Of a DNA stretch of 64,000 nucleotides, positions 57,646-64,000 are shown one piece after another. Under the pieces are notes generated by a model. That model ran no database searches. It saw nothing but the letters and a program-made list of their open reading frames with translations, and was not told the origin of the DNA. The stretch covers positions 2,046,001-2,110,000 of the forward strand of contig CAWDHQ010000001.1 in assembly GCA_963802215.1 (NCBI GenBank), in the 5' to 3' direction. Origin of the DNA: SHZI01 sp963802215. GTDB lineage: Bacteria; Pseudomonadota; Gammaproteobacteria; Steroidobacterales; GCA-2729495. Within the stretch, counting starts at the first letter, position 1, and every line of letters starts with the position of its first letter. The translations under genes and the position numbers were made by a program.

Positions 57646-57679
57646 CCGGCTCGAGTCGCCCAAGGGCGACTCGAGCCGG
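57646..57679. repeat. Perfect 16-bp palindrome after sdsA
   Basis: CCGGCTCGAGTCGCCC and GGGCGACTCGAGCCGG with an AA centre lie 36 bases after the sdsA stop and 58 before the end of the convergent gene. It is a likely bidirectional hairpin, but no T-run follows on either strand. Confidence 0.7.
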
Positions 57680-57737
57680 CTGGCGTGCCGGTGGTGCGGC
57701 AGGCTGGGTAAGTCGCGTGACGGGCTGACTGCAGCGT

Positions 57738-58331
57738 CTAGCCCCGCTCGTCCCGCACATAATCCCGGCGCAGCCGCTCTATGCCCTGCCGGTAGCTCTC
57801 CGCGTCACCGAACTCCAGGAACCGCGGATAGCGGTCGTGGGCGCCCAGCATCCGGCGGGCGTGCTTGATGGGACACCAGTACTGCTCGGTGCGCGCGGCG
57901 ACTTCCCTGGCCTGCGCGACCACGCCGTTCGCGTAGGAGCAGTAGAAGCAGTTGAAGCGCTCGATCGCGTTCAGGTAGGCCAGGTCGCCACGATCGAAGA
58001 CCAGATACTCGGCACGCCGTGTCTTCGGGATGCCGTAGATGGGGAAGCACAGTGCCTGGTAAACCGTCACGAACAGGTCCAGCAGGGCAAAGGCGGCAAA
58101 GCCGGAATAGATCAGCGGCGCCGTAAGCATTACCGGCCACCGTGCGCCCCGCAGGTAGCGCAACAGGCCGACCTTCTGCATGAGGTGCCGACGCTGGATG
58201 TCGGCGTCGAAGTGTGCCCGCTTGTCACGGATGACGAAGCCGATTTCGTCGCGCTTCTTCTGCAGCTCGACGTCGAGCTCCTCCCGCAGGTCATGCATAC
58301 GGTCCAGAAGGTCGTCGATGGACGTGGCCAT
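57738..58331 (-). CDS. Conserved-looking protein of unknown function with CFYC motif
   Basis: 197 aa. A charged helical N-terminus (DDLLDRMHDLREELDVELQK) precedes two hydrophobic segments (about residues 68-95: PVMLTAPLIYSGFAAFALLD, LFVTVYQALCFPIYG). A cytoplasmic part follows with ERFNCFYCSYANG and, later, YWCPIKHARR. The CxxC plus a distant C and H could bind metal or haem. I do not recognise the family by name. It ends 4 bases before a methyltransferase gene on the same strand begins its end, so the two are probably cotranscribed. Confidence 0.72.
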   Translation of the reverse strand: MATSIDDLLDRMHDLREELDVELQKKRDEIGFVIRDKRAHFDADIQRRHLMQKVGLLRYLRGARWPVMLTAPLIYSGFAAFALLDLFVTVYQALCFPIYGIPKTRRAEYLVFDRGDLAYLNAIERFNCFYCSYANGVVAQAREVAARTEQYWCPIKHARRMLGAHDRYPRFLEFGDAESYRQGIERLRRDYVRDERG

Positions 58332-58335
58332 GGGA

Positions 58336-59172
58336 TCACCTCATGCGCTGGACCAGGGCCCGCGCCTTGGTGCCGACCGGGAAGCGTGACAGAAGCCAGT
58401 TGGACATCGGCTTCTTTGAATAGGTCTCCCAGCGGAGCACCCGGTACCCGGAGCGTTCCATCAGTGCCGTGAAGGAGCCCCGGGAATACTCGCAACAGTG
58501 CCCGGGCATCAGGTCCGGCGGGAAGCGGCGCCTGTGCAGCCCCGTGCGGGTGATGAAACGCACCCAGCGCTTGCTCCAGCCCTCGATGTTGGGGACCTCG
58601 ACCAGGAGCCACCCGCCGGGCTTCAGAAGGCCGCTGATCTTCCGCATGGCCAGCCGTGGATCCGGCAGGTGCTCGAGCACATGCCGCAGGCTGACGGCGT
58701 CGAAGGCCTCCCGGTCCTCCGGGGGAGGCTCGGCCGCAAGGAAATCGTCGGCCACCACGTCGCAACCCACCCTCTCCGCCGCATAGCGCGCCATGTCCGC
58801 CCCCAGCTCGAGGCCCTTGACCCGCCACCCGGCCTGCTTCGCCTTCCACAGGAGGCGCCCGTTGCCGCAGCCGACGTCCAGAAGCCGTCCCGGTTTGGGC
58901 ACATGTCGCTGCAGGAAACGGAAGGACTGGTCGTTGTCGACGTTCCGCGGCGCCGCGTCGTCCCGCGGGTCCACGACGACGCGGGTGTACTGCCCCTGCT
59001 CGAGGCCGCCGGAGAGATCGTAGTTCACCAGTCCGCAGGCCGTGCAGCGGTAGTAACGGAACTGCTGGTCGTTGCCGAGCGTGTAGTAGAGGCGCAGGTC
59101 CCGCCCATCGCAGAGCCGGCAGGCAAAGGTGGCCCGTGTGGCGTCCGCGGCTCGCATGCTAATTTCGCCCAT
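58336..59172 (-). CDS. Class I SAM methyltransferase with N-terminal zinc-ribbon-like motif
   Basis: 278 aa. An N-terminal pair CRLCDG and CTACGL looks like a zinc ribbon of the kind seen before Methyltransf_11/23 proteins. The methyltransferase core has LLDVGCGNGRLLW (motif I), SLRHVLEHLPDP and LKPGGWLLVEVPNIEGW. The C-terminal third (FPPDLMPGHCCEYSRGSFTA) is typical of sugar or polysaccharide O-methyltransferases. An ATG five codons downstream is an alternative start. The gene lies upstream of the CFYC protein and is divergent from a Sel1 protein by 51 bases. Confidence 0.85.
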   Translation of the reverse strand: MGEISMRAADATRATFACRLCDGRDLRLYYTLGNDQQFRYYRCTACGLVNYDLSGGLEQGQYTRVVVDPRDDAAPRNVDNDQSFRFLQRHVPKPGRLLDVGCGNGRLLWKAKQAGWRVKGLELGADMARYAAERVGCDVVADDFLAAEPPPEDREAFDAVSLRHVLEHLPDPRLAMRKISGLLKPGGWLLVEVPNIEGWSKRWVRFITRTGLHRRRFPPDLMPGHCCEYSRGSFTALMERSGYRVLRWETYSKKPMSNWLLSRFPVGTKARALVQRMR

Positions 59173-59223
59173 GTCTACGTATCATTGCACCCGCGGCCGC
59201 CCGCCGCGACTCATGATAGTGCG

Positions 59224-59733
59224 ATGACTGTCGATCAGTTCAAGGAAGGCCTGGCGGCCGCCCGGCGCGGCGATCTCGCGACGGCCGCGCGCATCTGGGA
59301 GGACCTCGCGACCCGGGGCGATGCCCGTGCCCAGTACAACGTGGGGTTTCTCCATGCCAGCGGACAGGGCCTCCCGCAGGACTACCCCAAGGCGCTGGAG
59401 TGGTACACGCGGGCCGCGAGCCAGGGCTTCGCGCCCGCCCAGTTCAACCTGGGCGTGCTCCTCTCCAGCGACGATGGCATTCCGCCCGACTACGCCGCCG
59501 CGCTCTCCTGGTACCGGAAGGCCGCCGACCAGGGCGATGCCGACGCCCAGTTCAACCTTGGTGTGGCATTCGCTTCCGGCCAGGGCGTGCACGTCGACTT
59601 CGTGGAGGCGTTCCGCTGGTACAGCCGGGCGGCAGCCAGGGGCCACCAGAAGGCGTCAGCGACGCTCGAGAGCCTGGTGGCCGAGATGACGCCGGAGCAG
59701 CTCGCCGAGGCGCGGACGCCCCGCGCCGGCTGA
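59224..59733 (+). CDS. Sel1-repeat (TPR-like) protein
   Basis: 169 aa with three to four Sel1 repeats: GDARAQYNVGFLHASGQGLP, QGFAPAQFNLGVLLSSDDGI and QGDADAQFNLGVAFASGQGV, each followed by a D-x-x-x-A-x-x-W-Y-x-(R/K)-A-A helix. Such repeats build a protein-binding superhelix. There is no signal peptide, so it is probably cytoplasmic. The ATG at 59224 starts just before the first helix; the longer open frame upstream crosses the methyltransferase gene and is not used. Its stop codon overlaps that of the convergent secreted-protein gene. Confidence 0.88.
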   Translation: MTVDQFKEGLAAARRGDLATAARIWEDLATRGDARAQYNVGFLHASGQGLPQDYPKALEWYTRAASQGFAPAQFNLGVLLSSDDGIPPDYAAALSWYRKAADQGDADAQFNLGVAFASGQGVHVDFVEAFRWYSRAAARGHQKASATLESLVAEMTPEQLAEARTPRAG

Positions 59734-60591
59734 TCAGTTACCGGTACTGACGATACCGCCATTGGGCAGGAACACGGCGCCCGTGGTGCCGTCCGAGAAG
59801 CCGCTGGCGCCCGTCACCCGGGATTGCCAGGTGTTGCTGCCGCCGCCCTGGGACTGCGCCGCGAGGGCCGCCAGGTTCCACAGCGGCGGTCCGCCCTCGA
59901 GGCCGGCGAGGCCATCGGCGGTGATGAAATAGCGGCCGGGAACGACGGGGCCGGTGATCTGCTGCAGGGCCAGCAGGTCGTAGGGGTGCAATGCCCGCCC
60001 GTTGACGAAGACACTCGTGCCGCTGCCGGACGCATCGGCCTTCAGGGCACCGCCCAGTTCCAGTCCCGGGGTGATGAAACCCATGGTGGGCCCGCCCCTG
60101 CCGCCCCAGGCTCCGAGAATCCGGTCGTACCAGAATTCGCCGGGCGGAATACGGATGCCGTAGGCGTCCTGTGCCCTGGCCAGGTCCGCGGCGCTGAGCC
60201 TCGTGCCATTGATGACCACAGCATCGCTGCCCGGGGCCGCGGCAGTCGCGCCGCCGCTCCGGGCAAACGTGATGCGTTCACTCTCCCCCGCCGGCCCGAC
60301 CTCCAACAGCAACAGTTCACCCTGCATCCGCGCCGTGACCGGCAGGACTTCACCGCCCTGACGGAAGCTTCCGGTGAAGCCGTCGCCCTGCAAGCGGGCT
60401 TCCAGGGCCATGTCCGTGGAGCCGTCCGAGAGGCGCCCGGTGACGAGGTCATTGGCAGGCACATTGAGAGTGAGCGTCAGCGACGGATCCTCGACGCCGA
60501 CGTAGCGTCCGGGGAGGGCGCCGGCCATCGCGGACCCCAGGCCCAAGGAGGCAACGAGCACCGAGGCGAGGCACGTAGCGGCAGGGTTCAT
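59734..60591 (-). CDS. Secreted protein of unknown function
   Basis: 285 aa with a clear signal peptide (CLASVLVASLGLGSAMAGAL). The first mature third is beta-rich and resembles a lipocalin-like or DUF-type barrel (GRYVGVEDPSLTLTLNVPAN, DGFTGSFRQGGEVLPVTARM). The second part carries GEFWYDRILGAWGGRGGP and FVNGRALHPYDLLALQQITG, and ends without a membrane segment. I do not recognise it. It lies 10 bases after the large HAF/CFI-box gene on the same strand, so the two are likely one operon. Confidence 0.72.
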   Translation of the reverse strand: MNPAATCLASVLVASLGLGSAMAGALPGRYVGVEDPSLTLTLNVPANDLVTGRLSDGSTDMALEARLQGDGFTGSFRQGGEVLPVTARMQGELLLLEVGPAGESERITFARSGGATAAAPGSDAVVINGTRLSAADLARAQDAYGIRIPPGEFWYDRILGAWGGRGGPTMGFITPGLELGGALKADASGSGTSVFVNGRALHPYDLLALQQITGPVVPGRYFITADGLAGLEGGPPLWNLAALAAQSQGGGSNTWQSRVTGASGFSDGTTGAVFLPNGGIVSTGN

Positions 60592-60601
60592 CGTCGCGCC
60601 C

Positions 60602-63454
60602 TCAATACCGGCGGCGGGCCATGACCGGAAGCAACGTCAGCATGAGCAGCAGCAGGATGGCCGGCGCCGGATACTTGATCGCATAGACCACCGGGGTCAA
60701 CGCCAGCCGGGTGCCCAGGCGCAGGCCATCACGCTCTCGGATGTAGTCGGCGATTGGCGGCGACACCCGGTAGTACCAGCTGACAAAGGCCCGACCCCAG
60801 GTGCTCGCCAGCAGGACGCGATCCCGGAACTGGCGGAGAACCATGACTTCAGGATCCAGGTACGAACCATAGGCGGCGGTGGCGATAAAGCAGCTGGCGC
60901 TACCACTGCCATTGCGTTCCACGGGGTACACACCGGTGTCCGTGTTGTCGACAGGATCGGGATCCAGCTCGTTGCCTGCAAGGCTGAGTGACCAGGTGAC
61001 ATCAACGTTCTCACCGCTGTCGGTGTTCGAAACCCTGAAATCAGCGATGGTGACGGTCTTAGTCTCGCCGGCGGCCAGGTTCCCGACGTCGATCACCGTG
61101 CCGGCAACCGGGGGATCCGTGATGCCGCCAGAAGGCGTGAACGAGTAGCCCGTCAGGGTGAGCTTGACCCCGGTTGCAGCACCGGGCCCGGCATTCCGCA
61201 CGTCGATGGTATGGGTGATGTCGATCGCCGTGATCGGGGTGAGGATGTCCCCGTCAAGGACATCATTGACGCTGGAGGCCCCGATCTCGAGGTCGGCGCA
61301 GGCCGGAGCGGCGATCACGCTCGAGGCCGTGTTGTTGCCGGCCAGCGGATCGACGGCCGGAGCAACCGCCACGACCGTGGCTGAATTGGCGATGCAGCCG
61401 GTGGCCGACGCAGCCGCCTGGGCCTGGATCTGCAGGGTCGCCTGGGCGCCGCTGGCGAGGACGCCGACGTCCCAGACGCCGGTGCCCGGGGTGTAGGTGC
61501 CCTGGCCCGGGGCCGCGCTGATGAAGTCCAGGCCCGCAGGCAGCAGGTCGGTGACGGTGGCGGCCGCGCCGTCAGGACCGTTGTTCCTCGCTGTGACGGT
61601 GACGGTGGTCAGGTCAGAGCCGCTGACGCCGGGTTGCACGACCACGTTGCTGGCCGCCTGGGTAACCTGCAAATCCGCACTGGGCAGGCCCGGGGCACCC
61701 GTGACCGTCACGACCGTCGAGGCACCGCCCACGTCCAGCGTAAACGCGTCGTTCACGGCGCCGCTCGCGGCGGGCGCGAAGACGACAGTCAGCACGCAGG
61801 TTGCATCGGGCAGCAGCGTCACGTCGCAGGATGCGGCGTCCTGGAAGCTGAAGGGCGCCGCCAGGCCGGCCGTGACCGCGACGTTCACCGGCACCAGATC
61901 CGTGTTCCGGACCGTCACCGTCGCCGTGCCCGAGCCGCCCACCAGCACCGTGTTGCCGAAGGGCACGATCGCGTCGTCACCCGGGTTGATGGAATCGGTG
62001 ACGCTGGTGGTCGCGGTCCGCCCGGTGCCGGAGACGCCGACCACCGCCGGCGTGCCGCCCAGGTCCAGGGTCAGCGAGTCCGTTGAGACGACCGCCGCCG
62101 CGGGATCGTAGGAGACGGTGATCGTGCAGGTTTCCGCGGGCTGCAGCGTGAGCGTGCAGTCCCCGGGGTCGGCGATCCCGAAGGGTGCGGCAAGGCCGTC
62201 GGTGATGGCGATGGCGGCGGCACCGGCGGTGCCATTGGTCACCGTCACCGTGCCAATGGTGCCGACGCCGAGAGTAACGGCACCAAACGGCAGGTTCCTG
62301 TCGTCCACGGTGCCGACGGAGTCCGTCACCGTGACGTTGCCGCTGCCACCGCCCGCACGGACCGCCCGGTAGCCGCGCAACTGGCCGTTCCGCCGGCCCA
62401 CGCCGACGATGGTGCCGCCGTCGGTGATGTCCACCGCGGACTCCAGGTCCCATTCGGCGGCCGCTGTCGCGTCCAGCAGCGTGTTCAGGTCGTGGAGGGT
62501 GCCGCCCGACCACAGCAGCGCCAGGTCGTCCGCGCCGCCGGACTGGGTGGCCACGGCCTCGCCCAGGTTGTTGATCTTGCCCGGCGCGCAGTTCGTGAGG
62601 AACTGGGCGTCGGTGCCAATCCAGCCGAGCTCGAGCACCGTCACGCCGGGTGGCGGCGTGACGATCAGGCAGCGGCCCTTGCTGCTCGCCACTTCCTGGA
62701 CCAGCAACGCGCCGCTGTCGTTGATCCCGGTGGCCCAGCGCACGCCAATCGGGCGCGGGATACCGGCCGTCGTCAGCAGGCTGTTGACGGTCACCGCCGC
62801 CGCGGCCGCGCCGGGCCACACCACCGCCTCGCTGACCGCACCGCACGCGCCGCCGTACACGTAGCCGATGATCTGGCCGTTGTTGTTGATGTCGTAGGCT
62901 TCGGACGTGTTGCAGCCGCCGGCCAGGCCCAGGTCGGTGAGCACCCCGCCCTGCCAGCTAAACGCGCGGTAGCTGCCGGTGTCCGTCGGCGAGTTCCAGG
63001 CGCGGCCCACCACCTGGCCCGAGTCGCTCATGGCCGTCGCGATGCTGCCCGGGAAGCCGAAGCCCGGCACGCCGGTGTCGAGCTTGCCCAGGTTGGTCAG
63101 CGTGCTGCCGTTCCAGAGGTGCGCTGTCGCGTCCAGGGCCGAGGTGGCGAACGCCTGGAGCACGAGGTTCCCCGGACCGTTGATCGCGTCGGCCACCGAG
63201 GTCGGGCGGCCGATCGCCGTTGCCAGGCTGGTCGCCGCCCCGCTGCCCGCCGGCCAGAGGGCCGATTCGTAGGAGCCTCCGGTGGGCTTCGTGGCGCCCA
63301 CCACGGCGCCTGCGGCGTTGACGGCGTTCACCTGCACTTCCGCCGAGCCGGGCAGCAGGGCTAGTTCGTCGATCGTGTAGGTGAGCTGGGCCTGGGCCGC
63401 CGTGCACGACCCGAAGGCAACGAAGCAGGCAAAGAGAAACTGATGGCAGCGCAT
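60602..63454 (-). CDS. Large exported protein: HAF repeats, choice-of-anchor-D, DUF11 and CFI-box-CTERM
   Basis: 950 aa. A signal peptide (LFACFVAFGSCTAAQAQ) precedes HAF-type extracellular repeats (about 20-370; AFSWQGGVLTDLGLAGG, AYDINNNGQIIGYVYG). Two choice-of-anchor-D Ig-like repeats follow (about 375-600), then two DUF11/adhesin-like domains (about 605-840; VTVTARNNGPDGAAATVTDL). The C-terminus is a CFI-box: CFIATAAYGSYLDPEVMVLR (C855) with a final membrane helix and MARRRY. CFI-box-CTERM regions are thought to be processing or anchoring signals (family knowledge). The protein is probably a surface or matrix component. Many duplicated domains explain the internal DNA repetition. Confidence 0.85.
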   Translation of the reverse strand: MRCHQFLFACFVAFGSCTAAQAQLTYTIDELALLPGSAEVQVNAVNAAGAVVGATKPTGGSYESALWPAGSGAATSLATAIGRPTSVADAINGPGNLVLQAFATSALDATAHLWNGSTLTNLGKLDTGVPGFGFPGSIATAMSDSGQVVGRAWNSPTDTGSYRAFSWQGGVLTDLGLAGGCNTSEAYDINNNGQIIGYVYGGACGAVSEAVVWPGAAAAAVTVNSLLTTAGIPRPIGVRWATGINDSGALLVQEVASSKGRCLIVTPPPGVTVLELGWIGTDAQFLTNCAPGKINNLGEAVATQSGGADDLALLWSGGTLHDLNTLLDATAAAEWDLESAVDITDGGTIVGVGRRNGQLRGYRAVRAGGGSGNVTVTDSVGTVDDRNLPFGAVTLGVGTIGTVTVTNGTAGAAAIAITDGLAAPFGIADPGDCTLTLQPAETCTITVSYDPAAAVVSTDSLTLDLGGTPAVVGVSGTGRTATTSVTDSINPGDDAIVPFGNTVLVGGSGTATVTVRNTDLVPVNVAVTAGLAAPFSFQDAASCDVTLLPDATCVLTVVFAPAASGAVNDAFTLDVGGASTVVTVTGAPGLPSADLQVTQAASNVVVQPGVSGSDLTTVTVTARNNGPDGAAATVTDLLPAGLDFISAAPGQGTYTPGTGVWDVGVLASGAQATLQIQAQAAASATGCIANSATVVAVAPAVDPLAGNNTASSVIAAPACADLEIGASSVNDVLDGDILTPITAIDITHTIDVRNAGPGAATGVKLTLTGYSFTPSGGITDPPVAGTVIDVGNLAAGETKTVTIADFRVSNTDSGENVDVTWSLSLAGNELDPDPVDNTDTGVYPVERNGSGSASCFIATAAYGSYLDPEVMVLRQFRDRVLLASTWGRAFVSWYYRVSPPIADYIRERDGLRLGTRLALTPVVYAIKYPAPAILLLLMLTLLPVMARRRY

Positions 63455-63554
63455 CGGGCGGTTCTCCTGCCGGATCGGCGGCGGAAGCCGCGGGGCGAGA
63501 TGGATCCGGCTATTTGCTATTTCGCGGCATTGTTCGCCCAGGGCTGCCGCGGCG

Positions 63555-64000
63555 TCAACCCAGCCGGAGCCACAGGGTCTTCAGGTAGGCCGGCTCCTCC
63601 CGCGTAACGGGAAAATCCGGCGGCTGGGGCACGTAATGCTCCTGGACGATGTAGCGCCCGGCCGCTCCGATCGCCGCGTGCACCTGCTCGATGAACGACG
63701 CGGCGGAAAGCCGCGCTGTATTGGCCGACGCGAGCAGCACGCCCCGGGGCCGCAGCAGGGGCAATGCCAGCGCCACGAGCCGGCCGTAGTCGGCCTCGGC
63801 CCGGAAATCCCCCCGGCCCGGGGACCGGGAGAAGGTCGGGGGATCCAGCAGGATGGCGTCAAATGCCCGGCCCTTCTTCGCCAGCCGTTTCAGCCAGTCG
63901 AAGACGTCGCCGTAGATGAAGTCGTGGGCTGCCGGATCCAGGCCGTTCAGCCCGAAATTGTGGCGGCCCCAGTCCAGGTACTTCCGGGACAGGTCCAGGC
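63555..64000 (-). CDS. RlmI/RlmK-type rRNA methyltransferase (N-terminus cut by window edge)
   Basis: The last 147 or so residues are visible. YLDWGRHNFGLNGLDP, the catalytic-pocket motif LLDPPTFSRS and ALPLLRPRGVLLASANTARL match the RlmI and RlmK (RlmL C-terminal) class of 23S rRNA methyltransferases. The ending TREEPAYLKTLWLRLG is typical of the RlmI side. The missing N-terminus decides between a PUA-bearing RlmI and other relatives, so no symbol is given. Confidence 0.82.
   Translation of the reverse strand, partial: LDLSRKYLDWGRHNFGLNGLDPAAHDFIYGDVFDWLKRLAKKGRAFDAILLDPPTFSRSPGRGDFRAEADYGRLVALALPLLRPRGVLLASANTARLSAASFIEQVHAAIGAAGRYIVQEHYVPQPPDFPVTREEPAYLKTLWLRLG

Noticed and set aside
60602..63364. 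Several long plus-strand open frames (up to 290 codons)
   Set aside because: They are antisense to the signal-peptide-bearing 950-aa gene and show no domain; the domain content is all on the minus strand.

Overview
The window is about 64 kb of GC-rich chromosomal DNA from a gammaproteobacterium. Supporting signs are a 16S–tRNA-Ile–tRNA-Ala–23S–5S operon with BoxA antitermination sites, a Pil/Chp-type chemosensory cluster, an AroQ–TyrA fusion, AmpD/AmpE, RppH, AlgH–RuvX and a 'GTAGGAGCGCCTT(C/T)AGGCGCGA' REP-like palindrome. The mix of genes resembles the Xanthomonadales/Nevskiales/Steroidobacterales side of the class, but placement below class is inference; the complete 16S gene (11432-12968, minus) would settle it. 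There is no CRISPR array, prophage or intact insertion sequence.

Layout. 1-1341: a truncated methyltransferase and a WaaE/KdtX-like glycosyltransferase (minus), probably from an envelope-polysaccharide locus. 1716-5504: four overlapping plus-strand genes (KamA-type radical SAM aminomutase, two D-Ala-D-Ala-ligase-like ATP-grasp enzymes, GNAT acetyltransferase). This is the best candidate for an undescribed pathway. 5588-6150: a toxin-antitoxin pair. 6220-7572: mgtE. 7588-13228: the rRNA operon (minus) with promoter and terminator. 13284-20409: tyrS, an M23 peptidase, ppk1 facing ppx, and rppH. 20530-27996: cobalamin uptake (btuC, btuD, riboswitch, btuB, PduO-type adenosyltransferase, btuF), interrupted by tyrA and by a candidate sigma-54-dependent A-rich small RNA at about 23003-23229 that resembles the CrcZ/Hfq-decoy class. 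27980-30313: ampE, ampD and rsmE. 30378-40540: pilG-pilH-pilI-pilJ-chpA-chpC, a type IV pilus chemosensory operon. 40887-45850: gshB, apbE, a TonB-like protein, and a TetR–secreted protein–DoxX operon.

46026-49722: a large secreted multidomain beta-propeller protein and a VPLPA-CTERM surface protein. 49903-52454: a rhodanese–MoeB fusion, a MoaD/ThiS carrier and a BNR-repeat propeller. 52492-54398: algH, ruvX and a pyrK-like gene. 54400-57609: a LysR regulator divergent from an SdsA-type alkylsulfatase, with a perfect T-N11-A operator between them. 57738-63454: an unknown cysteine protein, a methyltransferase, a Sel1 protein and two secreted proteins, one very large with HAF, anchor-D, DUF11 and CFI-box-CTERM parts. 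63555 to the end: a truncated rRNA-type methyltransferase.

A recurring structural theme is that three convergent gene pairs (ppk/ppx, adenosyltransferase/btuF, rsmE/chpC) are joined by long perfect inverted repeats that contain the stop codons of both genes. The two REP copies differ by a compensated base pair. All functions were assigned from protein and nucleotide motifs by eye; no database search was run.
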